This document shows positions 1-8,541 of a DNA stretch of 64,000 nt, piece by piece; the first letter of the stretch is position 1; the number at the start of each line of letters is the position of its first letter. The position numbers were made by a program, and so were the translations under genes. Origin of the DNA: Paenibacillus albidus (GTDB lineage Bacteria > Bacillota > Bacilli > Paenibacillales > Paenibacillaceae); NCBI RefSeq assembly GCF_014644435.1, contig NZ_BMKR01000031.1:1-64000 (forward strand). Direction: 5' to 3'. Under the pieces are notes generated by a model. It saw only the letters and a list, made by a program, of their open reading frames with translations, did no database searches and had not been told where the DNA came from.

Positions 1-30
1 CCTGAGCCAGGATCAAACTCTCCAATTAGT
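1..30 (-). rRNA. 16S rRNA, 5' end only (partial)
   Basis: The reverse complement of the first bases contains AGAGTTTGATCCTGGCTCAG, the near-universal 5' end of bacterial 16S rRNA. The gene runs leftward out of the window, so only about 30 bases are present. The mature end is placed by analogy with Bacillus 16S, a few bases before GGAGAG. Tandem promoters lie upstream on the same strand, so this is the head of an rRNA operon. Confidence 0.95.
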
Positions 31-167
31 ATTGAAAAGAGCGATTGCTCATTTTGAAACTGACGATTCATAAATGAATCTTGTAATCATTAACGCGTTC
101 CATTTGTTCAGTTTTCAAAGAACTTGCTCCCGGCGTTTCGACATTCAGTCTTTAGCACAGGAATTAG

Positions 168-197
168 ATCATATCATGTTTCTTTACTTCTTGTCAA
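168..197 (-). promoter_or_regulatory. rRNA operon promoter P2
   Basis: On the minus strand TTGACA (192-197) and TATGAT (168-173) are separated by 18 bases, a near-consensus sigma-A promoter about 140 bases before the 16S gene. The leader that follows contains TTCTTTGAAAACTGAAC (about 110-126), a sequence commonly seen before 16S genes in bacilli. Its role in processing or antitermination is inferred. Confidence 0.85.
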
Positions 198-253
198 CTT
201 ATTTCTTCATCGCGTTTGTTTCATTGTCGCAATGCCTCGTAAGCACAAGAGAT

Positions 254-282
254 AATATATCATGCGCAGATTTACTTTGCAA
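254..282 (-). promoter_or_regulatory. rRNA operon promoter P1
   Basis: On the minus strand TTGCAA (277-282) and TATATT (254-259) are separated by exactly 17 bases. It lies about 85 bases upstream of P2, giving the tandem-promoter layout usual for rRNA operons. The next 140 bases up to the divergent transporter gene show no other gene. Confidence 0.75.
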
Positions 283-428
283 CCCTTTTTTTATTAAATC
301 AACAATTGACATATAATTACCGCTTTGAACGCACAAATCGGTTCCATAATTCTCCGGATGTGTCTACAATAAGATTTATCGTCCTTTTATTGTTTACATT
401 AAATACTACCCATGCGGAAAGGAGCCCC

Positions 429-1682
429 ATGACCAATAATAGAACCCATGCACTGCCTTCCAAAGGCACAGGTGCAGAAGATCGTAATTTACAACAGGCA
501 ACAATCTATCGTATCCTGCTGGCAGTCAGTTTTGTTCATTTGTTCAATGATTCCATCCAAGCTGTCATCCCGGCGATTTTCCCCATTCTAAAAGAGAATA
601 TGCTGCTCTCGTTCGCACAGATTGGCTGGATTTCCTTTGCCTTGAATATGACATCCTCGGTAATCCAGCCTATTATCGGGTATGCAGCGGACCGTAAACC
701 CCGTCCCATTCTGCTCCCGCTGGGCATGTGCTGCACTTTTTTGGGTGTTCTGCTGCTGGCCTATGCGAATAATTATGTGCTGGTCTTGTTCTCGGTTATA
801 CTGGTTGGCTTCGGCTCAGCCGCCTTCCATCCCGAAGGGATGAGAGTGGCCCATATGGCGGCTGGACTGCGCAAGGGACTATCCCAATCTATTTTTCAGG
901 TGGGCGGAAATGCCGGACAAGCGCTTGGTCCCATGCTGACCAAATGGATCTTCATCCCTTTCGGGCAGATTGGAGCCCTCGGCTTCACGATTTTTGCCGC
1001 TGCCGGGATTGCTGTCCAGAGCTATGTAGCACGCTGGTATCAGCAGATGCTGAATGACGGTTACACCTTTCGCAAAAAAGCTGCAGCCCGTTCGCTTGAT
1101 CCTGCCCGCAGCAAAAGCATACTGACCGCCACCATTATTCTTGTGTTTCTTGTTTTTGTAAGATCATGGTACGGCGCTTCGATCGGCAGCTATTACTCCT
1201 TCTACTTAATGGAGAATTACAGCATGAAGCTGGACGATGCCCAGGTCTACATCTTTATGTACCTCGCAGCCGGGGCCGTGGGAACATTCTTCGGCGGACC
1301 GCTTGCAGACCGTTTCGGCCGGCGCAATCTCATTCTGCTCTCTATGGTGGGGACGGTTCCCTTTGCACTGGCCTTGCCTTTTGTAAGTCAATTCTGGGCA
1401 GCCATCCTGTTGCTGATTGGCGGATTCATTCTCCTGTCCAGCTTCTCAGTGACAGTTATTTACGCGCAAATGCTCTACCCGGGTAATATTGGAACCGTCT
1501 CAGGACTGATTACGGGGCTGGCCTTTGGGCTCGGCGGGATTGGCTCACTGGTGATTGGCAATCTTATCGATATTATGGGCATTACCACGGTGTTCATAGC
1601 CTGCGGCTTTCTGCCTTTGCTGGGTTTGCTTGCTCTGCTGCTACCCGGTGACGAAAAGCTCGAGCAATGGGCCTCGGAATAG
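429..1682 (+). CDS. MFS efflux transporter, fosmidomycin-resistance (Fsr) family
   Basis: A 417-residue major facilitator superfamily protein with about 12 hydrophobic segments. The N-terminal half (FVHLFNDSIQAVIPAIFP, then GYAADRKPRP and FHPEGMRVAH) matches the Fsr subfamily, which exports fosmidomycin and related small molecules; the true substrate here is not known. A loop of the form GGPLADRFGRR in the second half is the standard MFS signature. The ATG at 429 is chosen because GGAAAGGAG lies directly before it; the frame is open upstream to 306 but without a comparable ribosome site. It is divergent from the rRNA operon and converges on the penicillin-binding protein gene with 15 bases between the stops. 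No terminator is visible there. Confidence 0.85.
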   Translation: MTNNRTHALPSKGTGAEDRNLQQATIYRILLAVSFVHLFNDSIQAVIPAIFPILKENMLLSFAQIGWISFALNMTSSVIQPIIGYAADRKPRPILLPLGMCCTFLGVLLLAYANNYVLVLFSVILVGFGSAAFHPEGMRVAHMAAGLRKGLSQSIFQVGGNAGQALGPMLTKWIFIPFGQIGALGFTIFAAAGIAVQSYVARWYQQMLNDGYTFRKKAAARSLDPARSKSILTATIILVFLVFVRSWYGASIGSYYSFYLMENYSMKLDDAQVYIFMYLAAGAVGTFFGGPLADRFGRRNLILLSMVGTVPFALALPFVSQFWAAILLLIGGFILLSSFSVTVIYAQMLYPGNIGTVSGLITGLAFGLGGIGSLVIGNLIDIMGITTVFIACGFLPLLGLLALLLPGDEKLEQWASE

Positions 1683-1697
1683 GCCATCCTACCATTC

Positions 1698-3566
1698 CTA
1701 GCCGCCTCCTAAAGCCTTGCCTATGACTTGTGCAAACAACGCGGCCGCCACTCCGTTCCCCGCAGTCATATAGTTGTCTTTGTCCGTCCGGTCAAAGCCG
1801 ATCCATACGGCTGCAGTATAGTGGGAGGCAAAGCCGGCAAACCATAGGTCCCGATTGGCCTTGCTGCTTACACCCGGCAGGTCCAATTGGGTTGTTCCTG
1901 TTTTCCCCGCTACCGGGATATTCAACCGTGCCCGCTTGCCGGTCCCTTCATTCACAGCCTGCCGAAGCATCATCGTTAAGCTCTCAGCTGTATTCAATGA
2001 AATTACCTGTTGGGGCAAAGAGACATGGGTGTACAGGACTCGGCCTTGGTTATCACTAATACTGCGCACCATATGTGCCTCGTTTAAGATTCCCCTGTTG
2101 GCAAAAACACTATAGGCCTGGGCCATTTTCAAGGGCGAAAATCCAGTATGCAAGCCACCGAGGGCAATCGGCAGATGGTTGTCTGCACTTGCCATCGCAA
2201 GACCAAGCTTGGCAGCAAAACCGCGGGCATAAGAGATCCCCACCTGCTTCAGCAGCCATACAGCCGGCGCATTAATGGATTGCTGAAGCGCCATCCTCAT
2301 ACTCACCTGCCCCCGGTATACTCCATTCAGATTCGCGGGACTGTAAGTCCCAAAGGCATTTTTGCGGTCTTGCAAGAGGCTGTCGGGAGAATAACGTCCA
2401 CTTTCCAGCGCGGGCCCATAAACAATAATCGGTTTAAAAGCAGACCCCGGCTGTCTTGCATCGATCACCGCCCGGTTCAAACTGCCCGTGCTGGGATTAC
2501 GCCCGCCCATCAAAGCAGCAACCTCACCGGTACGGTGGTCAATCATCACCATAGCCGCCTCCACCTGCCGGTCCTGTCCGTCCGGAGGGAAAAACTCCGC
2601 ACGTGAGAAAGTCTGCTCCATGGCCCGCTGTGCACCGATATTCATGCCTGTCACAATGGTGTAACCGCCTGTCTGCAGCTCCTCTCTTGATTTCCCGGTA
2701 ATCCGCACTGCCTCTTGCAGCGAGGCATCTATATAAGAGGCTCCTGCCACCTCAGCTTTAACAGCGGCCGGAGGCTGGTAACTCCGTTTCATAGCGGCCG
2801 CCATCTGCTCATATGTAATCAGGCCCTGCTGATGCATAATCCGCAAGACAAGCTCCCTTCTCTTCGTGGAGAGCTCGCTGTGCTCTGCCGGATTATAAAG
2901 GGAGGGACCTTTGGGTGTAGCCGCCAATGCGGCAATCTGCCAAATATCCAGATCTTTCAGATTGGATACGCCGAAGTAGCGCTCCGCTGCCGTTTGTACC
3001 CCGTATTGCCCTTGGCCCATATAAATCTGGTTAAGATACAGCTGCAAGATCTCTTTCTTGGACAGCCTCTTCTCCAAAGCCACAGCAATGGAAGCCTCAT
3101 TAAGCTTGCGCAGCAGATTCTGCCCCCGGTCCAAGTAGAGCCCCCTGGCCAACTGCTGGGTGATGCTGCTCCCGCCCTCTGAAATCTTCATGCGGACCGT
3201 GTTGTTGAGAAATGCGCGGGCCATTCCCCGATAGTCCAGACCCTGATGGCTGTAAAAGCGGCGGTCTTCAACGGCCAAAAAGGTGTCGATAAGCAGCTGC
3301 GGCATTTCATCCAGCTGTGCAGTAATTCTATACCCCGATTCCGGCAGCGGAATCCTGCGTAGCACGGTTCCATCCGATGCGGTAATTTGGCTGGATTCCT
3401 GCAGAATCAGCTTCTCGGGATGGCGGCTCAGCATCAGCCCGCCGTATAGATGAATATAGAGCAGAAAGGCCAGCAGCAACACCGCGAGAAGCACCCCGAC
3501 ATCAAACCCGGCGTATCCTATACGCAGAAGGAGGCAACGCCAGGATCGTTTTTTACCACCGCTCAT
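1698..3566 (-). CDS. Class A penicillin-binding protein (transglycosylase/transpeptidase)
   Basis: A bifunctional peptidoglycan synthase of 622 residues anchored by one N-terminal membrane segment (about 18-40). The GT51 glycosyltransferase domain shows EDRRFYSHQG with catalytic Glu100 and GGSSITQQLAR at 131-141. The transpeptidase domain has all three penicillin-binding motifs: SAFK (375-378), SIN (430-432) and KTGT (555-558). Both activities therefore look intact. The size fits the PBP1A/PbpD/PbpG group. The start codon overlaps the stop of the upstream kinase-like gene in an ATGA junction, so it is translationally coupled and is the last gene of the two-component operon. The operon context suggests a cell-envelope-stress PBP. 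Confidence 0.9.
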   Translation of the reverse strand: MSGGKKRSWRCLLLRIGYAGFDVGVLLAVLLLAFLLYIHLYGGLMLSRHPEKLILQESSQITASDGTVLRRIPLPESGYRITAQLDEMPQLLIDTFLAVEDRRFYSHQGLDYRGMARAFLNNTVRMKISEGGSSITQQLARGLYLDRGQNLLRKLNEASIAVALEKRLSKKEILQLYLNQIYMGQGQYGVQTAAERYFGVSNLKDLDIWQIAALAATPKGPSLYNPAEHSELSTKRRELVLRIMHQQGLITYEQMAAAMKRSYQPPAAVKAEVAGASYIDASLQEAVRITGKSREELQTGGYTIVTGMNIGAQRAMEQTFSRAEFFPPDGQDRQVEAAMVMIDHRTGEVAALMGGRNPSTGSLNRAVIDARQPGSAFKPIIVYGPALESGRYSPDSLLQDRKNAFGTYSPANLNGVYRGQVSMRMALQQSINAPAVWLLKQVGISYARGFAAKLGLAMASADNHLPIALGGLHTGFSPLKMAQAYSVFANRGILNEAHMVRSISDNQGRVLYTHVSLPQQVISLNTAESLTMMLRQAVNEGTGKRARLNIPVAGKTGTTQLDLPGVSSKANRDLWFAGFASHYTAAVWIGFDRTDKDNYMTAGNGVAAALFAQVIGKALGGG

Positions 3567-4186
3567 GACCGGCCATTCAGGTTCTCCAGGAACCGCTCCA
3601 TTCCCATGGCTTCACGGGTTGCCATCTCAAGCTGTAGAGAAGCTCCCCCTGTTTCCTCTTCAGCCGCCGCTTCTGCCTCAGCGAGCAGACGTACCAGTGC
3701 CTTTGTCCTTAAAATAAGCGTCATCACTTCTTCGCTGTCCAGCTGATGCGCCTCCAACACTCCGGCTGAAACTGCCCTCGTATTCCATGTTTGCCCTTGC
3801 CTGTTCCGGTTGACTGTACGCAAATGGCCGGCCAGCTGCCCCAGTTCTCCACCCGAGATTACCGAAAGCTTCTCAAAAGAGCCTTTAACCGCTAACGCCT
3901 CACCGGCAAGCAGGAGTGCTTTCATATCTTCGGCGGTTTTTTGCGAACGCATCCAGAAGAGTCCTGCACTCCCCGCCATAAATAGGAAAAGGACGATTGG
4001 CGTCTTGCCAATATGATTGATAATCCAGTGGGTACACCGGACAAACAGCGCTTCTGATTCCGGTGTATAACGGGAATATATGATATGGAACATCCTCTGC
4101 ACGGCAAAAAGGAACACTCCGCTAAGCAGAAGGCTGCCTCCGAATATATACAAATAGCTCAAACGCACCGTATGTAATTTTTTCAA
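3563..4186 (-). CDS. Sensor-kinase-like membrane protein lacking the catalytic domain
   Basis: A protein of 207 residues starting at TTG 4186, chosen because AAGGAGGGG lies seven bases before it; earlier in-frame codons lack such a site. It has two membrane segments around an extracellular loop. The loop and second segment share WIINHIG and a following TP with the neighbouring sensor kinase, and a HAMP-like stretch with the common GELGxLAxHL/DELGVLAENI pattern follows. After that there is no H-box, N-box or ATP-binding G-box, only a helical tail with an Ala/Glu-rich run. I read it as a duplicated kinase N-terminal half that lost its catalytic domain. It could act as a partner or decoy subunit of the sensor. 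It overlaps the PBP gene by four bases. Function unproven. Confidence 0.75.
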   Translation of the reverse strand: MKKLHTVRLSYLYIFGGSLLLSGVFLFAVQRMFHIIYSRYTPESEALFVRCTHWIINHIGKTPIVLFLFMAGSAGLFWMRSQKTAEDMKALLLAGEALAVKGSFEKLSVISGGELGQLAGHLRTVNRNRQGQTWNTRAVSAGVLEAHQLDSEEVMTLILRTKALVRLLAEAEAAAEEETGGASLQLEMATREAMGMERFLENLNGRS

Positions 4187-4246
4187 AACGATCCCCTCCT
4201 TATGCAACGGGAGCCTCTCCCCATAACACAAGGATATCTTCCAAAT

Positions 4247-4285
4247 CTTAAGAACCCCCCTGTAAGTTCTTAAGAATCCCTTAAG
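4247..4285 (-). promoter_or_regulatory. Three CTTAAG repeats at 11/22-base spacing (candidate operator)
   Basis: CTTAAG occurs at 4247-4252, 4269-4274 and 4280-4285. The starts are 22 and 11 bases apart, that is two and one helical turns, so the palindromes face the same side of the DNA. They lie between the sensor kinase stop and the ribosome site of the degenerate kinase gene. OmpR-family regulators such as PhoP commonly bind direct repeats at about 11-base spacing, and one is encoded in this operon. Autoregulation is an inference. Confidence 0.5.
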
Positions 4286-5399
4286 ACTTCCCGTCCGGAG
4301 ATAACGGAAAGCGGGTGATGAAGTCTGTCCGATACCGATCGCTTTGCGCTACAATTACACCCTGATGGCGTTCCACGATTCCTTTGGCAATAGCCAGTCC
4401 CAATCCCGAACCCCCGGTATGCTGCGATCTGGAGCGCTCTGCCCGGTAAAACCGTTCGAAGATATGCGGCAGATCGTTTTCTCCAATCATCTCCCCGAAA
4501 TTACTGATCCGCACCACCGCTTCATCTCCTTCACGGCTCAGACCCATTTCCAGCTTCTTGCCCTCCCGGCCGTACCGGATTGCATTGGCAATCAAATTCT
4601 CATAAGCACGCACCAGTTCATAGGGAGCCGCCTCAATCCACAGGGATTCTGTCTGGTCCTCAAGCTCGTAAGTCATCCCTGCCTTGGACAACGCCGGAAC
4701 CGATTCTTCTGCCAGCTGCCGCATAAACGCCTTCATATCCAAACGTTCCAGAACAAGCGGCAGCCCGCCGCTGTTGACCCGCGTATACTCGAATAAATCA
4801 TCGATCAGTTTGCGCAGCACCAGTGATTTCTGATAGGCAATACTTACGTAATAGCGCATTTCTGTTTCTTCCCGGCAGCGGTCCTGCTCAATGTATTCCA
4901 AATACCCCAGAACAGAGGTCAGAGGAGTTCGTAAATCATGGGACACGCCGGTAATCAGCTCATTTTTAGACTGGACGGCCTTTCGTTCCTCCAGCAGGGA
5001 ATGCTGGAGCCGCTCGGACATGATATTGATATTCTCGGCCAGTACACCCAGCTCATCCGCCGTGCGGACTTCAATCCGGTGCGACTCTCCAAGCCTTGTA
5101 ATCTGCTGAATTCCGCGTGTGATCTCCTCCAGATACGAGACTATTTTGCGGGTATACATAAAAAAGAAAAACAGGAAGCTGATAATCCCGGTTGCGGTCA
5201 GCAAAGGGGTGGAACCAATATGGTTGATGATCCACTTCAGGATCAGAGAGTAGGGGGCCGATGGCGGAGCCGGATTCAAATAGACCATCGAGTTGACGAG
5301 CTGATAGCCTGTCGTAAGCAGCACTGCCCCTGATAATACGCTCAGCAGAAATGCCCAAATAAATTTCCAGCGGATGGTACTGATATATTTTGTATTCAT
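4281..5399 (-). CDS. Two-component sensor histidine kinase
   Basis: A 372-residue membrane kinase with two transmembrane segments (about 12-33 and 63-82) around a short extracellular loop, a HAMP domain (about 84-135) and a complete catalytic core. The H-box VSHDLRTPLTSVLGYLEYI carries the phosphoaccepting His154. N-box (YENLIANAIRYG), F-box (HIFERFYRAERSR) and G-box (GGSGLGLAIAKGIV) are all present. It resembles VanS/BaeS-type kinases. ATG 5399 follows GAGGTGA. The response regulator ends 19 bases upstream, and the pair is followed by a degenerate kinase copy and a penicillin-binding protein, so a cell-wall signal is plausible. The ligand is unknown. Confidence 0.9.
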   Translation of the reverse strand: MNTKYISTIRWKFIWAFLLSVLSGAVLLTTGYQLVNSMVYLNPAPPSAPYSLILKWIINHIGSTPLLTATGIISFLFFFFMYTRKIVSYLEEITRGIQQITRLGESHRIEVRTADELGVLAENINIMSERLQHSLLEERKAVQSKNELITGVSHDLRTPLTSVLGYLEYIEQDRCREETEMRYYVSIAYQKSLVLRKLIDDLFEYTRVNSGGLPLVLERLDMKAFMRQLAEESVPALSKAGMTYELEDQTESLWIEAAPYELVRAYENLIANAIRYGREGKKLEMGLSREGDEAVVRISNFGEMIGENDLPHIFERFYRAERSRSQHTGGSGLGLAIAKGIVERHQGVIVAQSDRYRTDFITRFPLSPDGKS

Positions 5400-5418
5400 T
5401 ACAGGTTCACCTCACACT

Positions 5419-6126
5419 TTAGGACGGACCGTCCAGCTTGTAGCCAATTCCCCACACAGTCTGCACATAACAGGGCCGCTTGGAGTCCACCTCGATTTTC
5501 TCGCGGATATTGCGGATATGTACCATCACCGTATTGCCCCCATCCAAAAAAGGCTCATTCCAAATATTCCGGTAAATTTGCTCCATGCTGAGCACCTGAC
5601 CTTGATGCCTGGCCAGCAGCTCCAGAATGGCAAACTCTCTGGGTGTCAGCTTCACCTTGCGGTTATCCACACTCACCTCATGCCTCAACGTATCAATGAT
5701 CAAATCTTCAAAGACCAGCTCGTTGTCATTCCCCCTCACAGGAGCCTCTTGGTTGAATTTATGATACCGGCGCAGCTGTGATTTGGCCCGGGCCACCAGT
5801 TCCAGCGGATTAAACGGCTTCCCCACATAATCATCAGCGCCGATGCTGAGTCCGACAATTTTGTCCATATCGGAATTTTTGGCGGACAGCATAATGATCG
5901 GCATCTTCCGTTCCTCGCGGATCTTGATACAGGCGGCAATCCCGTCCATCTTTGGCATCATCACGTCGAGAATAATCAGATCCACCTCTTCCCTGTTCAG
6001 ACAATGGAGGGCTTCGATGCCATCAGCGGCCTTGAGCAGCCGGTACCCCTCGTTGCTGAAATAAATATCCAGCAGGTCTACAATCTCTTGTTCATCGTCC
6101 ACCAGCAGTATAGTTTCTTGTTTCAC
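5419..6126 (-). CDS. OmpR/VanR-family response regulator
   Basis: A 235-residue regulator. The receiver domain (1-120) has the acidic pair DD at 10-11, phosphoacceptor Asp54 in LIILDVMMP and the conserved KPFNPLEL lysine. The C-terminal winged helix (about 135-232) has LTPREFAILELLARHQG and the WGIGYKL ending typical of OmpR family members. The start is GTG 6126, preceded at good distance by AAAGGAAA; ATG codons downstream would cut into the receiver fold. It is the first gene of a leftward four-gene operon with its cognate kinase, and divergent from the oxidoreductase gene at 6272. Likely targets are its own operon, including the PBP. Confidence 0.92.
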   Translation of the reverse strand: MKQETILLVDDEQEIVDLLDIYFSNEGYRLLKAADGIEALHCLNREEVDLIILDVMMPKMDGIAACIKIREERKMPIIMLSAKNSDMDKIVGLSIGADDYVGKPFNPLELVARAKSQLRRYHKFNQEAPVRGNDNELVFEDLIIDTLRHEVSVDNRKVKLTPREFAILELLARHQGQVLSMEQIYRNIWNEPFLDGGNTVMVHIRNIREKIEVDSKRPCYVQTVWGIGYKLDGPS

Positions 6127-6271
6127 AGGCTTCGTTTCCTTTCTTCCTCTCTTTCCATTAGTCTATAAGAAATTCTTTGGAAAGGAAATTATTCAATGGC
6201 GAAGCTTTGCGGTACAATTAGTTAAAACTTAAATGAAAATGCCGATCTGAAATAAAGGGAGGGATTCACCG

Positions 6272-7546
6272 GTGAAAAAACCTTGGGCGGGAATTCGCAA
6301 AGGTTATGGAAAAAAGCTGGTCTCGATTCATGCCTGGAATGCCTGGCTGGTGTTACTGCTGTCCATAAGCGGTTTATTGCTGGTAGGCGGGTTCTGGCGC
6401 GAGGTGCTCGGTGAAGGGCGGGTATGGCTCAAGTGGGCACATATTGCCGTCGGACTTGTCCTGCTTATTCCTGTCGTTTATTATTTGCTGCTTGCCGCCA
6501 AACATTGGAAGCGGCTTGCGGGGAAACCCTCCCAAAAGGCCAATGTGGTCTTTGTATTAGTGCTGCTGGTTGGTTGGATCCTATCCGGCCTTGTACTCTG
6601 GCAATTCAGGCTGGCCGGCCCGAAAGCCGCCAATGCGGCGCTCCTGATTCATGATCTTCTGACCTGGGTCGGCCTTCCCGTAATCATCTACCATTCCATT
6701 ACCCGGACCAAATGGCTGAAAGAGCCGCAGAAACGTTCCATCCGCCCCGAACCAAACACTGCTGGGGAAAAGGCCCCGGGCGAGGTTGGGCGCAGCCATC
6801 CGGACTCATCAGAACCCCAGCCTGTATACTCGCGCCGCGGATTTATCAAGATTGCCGTCGGTGCAGGACTGGCCGTTACTCTGGGACCCACCTTTGTGCG
6901 GTGGATCGGCAAATCCTTGCAGCTTCCGGGTACGGCAGATTATCTGGCCGATAATGCCAACCGTCTGCTTCCTGAACCCGTGCCCTCGGCAAAGTCCGTT
7001 CCGCCGGTCGGAGGAGGTGCAGAGGGGAACTTTCGCGTGTATACAGTAACAGACATTCCGGCTTTTGATAACACGAACTGGTCCTTTACAATCGATGGTC
7101 TGGTGGACAAGAAATTAAGCTGGAACTGGGAACAGTTCGTGCAGCTGCAGCGTGAGGTTCAGGTGAGTGATTTCCACTGTGTCACGGGCTGGTCGGTCTA
7201 TAAAAACACCTGGGAGGGCATCCCCCTCTCCAAGCTGCTGGATATGGCGGGTGTTCAAACGAAGGCGGTGATGGTGAAGCTGTATTCGGGCGATGGCGTA
7301 TACACGGACTCCCTGACCCTGGAGCAGGCCCGCATGGAGGATATTATGGTCGCAGTGATGCATGACGGCAAGCCCATTCCGAACCAGCTGGGCGGACCGG
7401 TCCGCCTTATCACTCCCCAAATGTATGCCTACAAGTCCGTAAAATGGCTGAACCGGATTGAACTGATTGAAGAGGAGCATATCGGATACTGGGAGCAGCG
7501 GGGTTATGACATTGATGCGTGGATACCCGGTGCGAAGCGGGTATAG
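6272..7546 (+). CDS. Membrane haem b / molybdopterin oxidoreductase fusion (MsrPQ- or YuiH-like)
   Basis: A 424-residue fusion. Residues 1-150 contain four hydrophobic segments with histidines placed as haem b ligands (SIHAW, WAHIAVG, LIHDLL, IYHSI), like cytochrome b561-type proteins. A linker is followed by an internal twin-arginine-like stretch SRRGFIKIAVGAGLAVTLGP (about 188-207), then a sulfite-oxidase-fold molybdopterin domain. The segment DFHCVTGWSVYKNTWEGIP contains the Cys expected to bind molybdenum. This resembles a single-chain version of MsrP plus MsrQ, or YuiH with a membrane electron donor, acting on the outer face of the membrane; the substrate is unknown. The GTG start follows AAAGGGAGG. 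A bidirectional terminator follows. Confidence 0.82.
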   Translation: MKKPWAGIRKGYGKKLVSIHAWNAWLVLLLSISGLLLVGGFWREVLGEGRVWLKWAHIAVGLVLLIPVVYYLLLAAKHWKRLAGKPSQKANVVFVLVLLVGWILSGLVLWQFRLAGPKAANAALLIHDLLTWVGLPVIIYHSITRTKWLKEPQKRSIRPEPNTAGEKAPGEVGRSHPDSSEPQPVYSRRGFIKIAVGAGLAVTLGPTFVRWIGKSLQLPGTADYLADNANRLLPEPVPSAKSVPPVGGGAEGNFRVYTVTDIPAFDNTNWSFTIDGLVDKKLSWNWEQFVQLQREVQVSDFHCVTGWSVYKNTWEGIPLSKLLDMAGVQTKAVMVKLYSGDGVYTDSLTLEQARMEDIMVAVMHDGKPIPNQLGGPVRLITPQMYAYKSVKWLNRIELIEEEHIGYWEQRGYDIDAWIPGAKRV

Positions 7547-7553
7547 ACGAAGC

Positions 7554-7592
7554 AAAACCTCCGTCACCCCAGAGTGGGTGGCGGAGGTTTTG
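7554..7592. terminator. Bidirectional intrinsic terminator
   Basis: AAAACCTCCG...CGGAGGTTTT forms a long stem with an additional CACCC/GGGTG pairing inside and T-rich ends on both strands. It sits between the converging oxidoreductase (stop 7546) and lipoprotein (stop 7602) genes. Confidence 0.9.
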
Positions 7593-7601
7593 GTATTAGC
7601 T

Positions 7602-8528
7602 CTACAATGGAGTGAACGAAGCATCATATAGTCGGAACATGGTTTTGTAACCGGACTCGTCAATCTTGATGCCTACGTCCAGGCGCCCTGTAATTTGCAG
7701 AGGATCGGAAGTGTGCCTGAGCTTGCTGCCTTCAGGTACAAAAACGATCATAATCTTGTTCCAATACGTCTCATCCCCATTATCAAAGGGGCATTCCGCA
7801 CCCGGCTCCGGGATCAGCAGAAACCAGTTTTTCTCAAAGGAAAGGACTTCGCCCATAAAACCTTTAATTGTAACTTCACTTCCGCTAAGGTCCCAGAACT
7901 GCTCCGAGGGCCGGGTCTGATCACTCCCATCAAAAAATCCACCCCACTCAATCGCTGGAGGACCATCAGCTGAAGGTGCGTTCTGACTCTGCACATCCTG
8001 GGACGGGCTTGCGGCCGGTTGTACAGTTGCAGTCGGTGCCGGTGGGGTTTCCTTCTCAACCGTGTCACTCTTAGCCCCGCTGGCAGAGACCGGGGACGGC
8101 GGGGCTTCCGACTCCTTCGGCACAGGCTGCTTTTTGGTTACAGGTGGTATAGAAGGCGTTTCTTTGGGAGGAACTGTGGCGACCATAGTAGGAACAGGCT
8201 CCTGAGTGGCCGGCGGAGATGATGTTGCCTTTGCTGATGACAGTGGTGCAGGTACCAGTGATGCCGCTGCTTTCTCCGCTTTAGGAGCCGCTGACACAAC
8301 GTCTGAGTTAGCGGCAGCTGTCTGTGAGGGCACCGCAGGAGCCGGTGTCTGTACCTTGTGCGACCCAGCACCAGCCCCCTCCACCACTGCCTCTACATTC
8401 TCCTCCCGGACGGCAGCAAAGGATTCCCCTTGCCCTTCCGCCATCCTGTCCTGGCCACACGCCTGAAGCAAAAGCATACTTAAAACGGTGCCCGTCAACA
8501 AAATCAGCCTTCCTTGAAATCTATTCAA
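7602..8528 (-). CDS. Lipoprotein with Pro/Ala-rich linker and DUF3299-like C-terminal domain
   Basis: A 308-residue lipoprotein. The N-terminus has a signal sequence ending in the lipobox LLQAC (Cys about residue 24). Residues about 40-185 are low-complexity Pro/Ala/Ser/Thr-rich, a probable wall-spanning linker. The last 115 residues form a compact domain (WGGFFDG, then SGSEVTIKGFMGEV and DPLQITGRLDVG) that looks like DUF3299/OB-fold proteins. The start is TTG 8528, with AGGAGGT eight bases before it. It is the last gene of a leftward unit after an ABC ATPase and an FtsX-type permease with a His-rich loop, and probably works with them at the cell surface. Family assignment of the C-terminal domain is from memory and tentative. 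Confidence 0.7.
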   Translation of the reverse strand: MNRFQGRLILLTGTVLSMLLLQACGQDRMAEGQGESFAAVREENVEAVVEGAGAGSHKVQTPAPAVPSQTAAANSDVVSAAPKAEKAAASLVPAPLSSAKATSSPPATQEPVPTMVATVPPKETPSIPPVTKKQPVPKESEAPPSPVSASGAKSDTVEKETPPAPTATVQPAASPSQDVQSQNAPSADGPPAIEWGGFFDGSDQTRPSEQFWDLSGSEVTIKGFMGEVLSFEKNWFLLIPEPGAECPFDNGDETYWNKIMIVFVPEGSKLRHTSDPLQITGRLDVGIKIDESGYKTMFRLYDASFTPL

Positions 8529-8541
8529 CTGAGTTTACCTC

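Noticed and set aside
1166..1486. Open frames overlapping the Fsr transporter and many other GC-rich genes on both strands
   Set aside because: They lack ribosome sites, show no family pattern and lie within well-supported genes in other frames.
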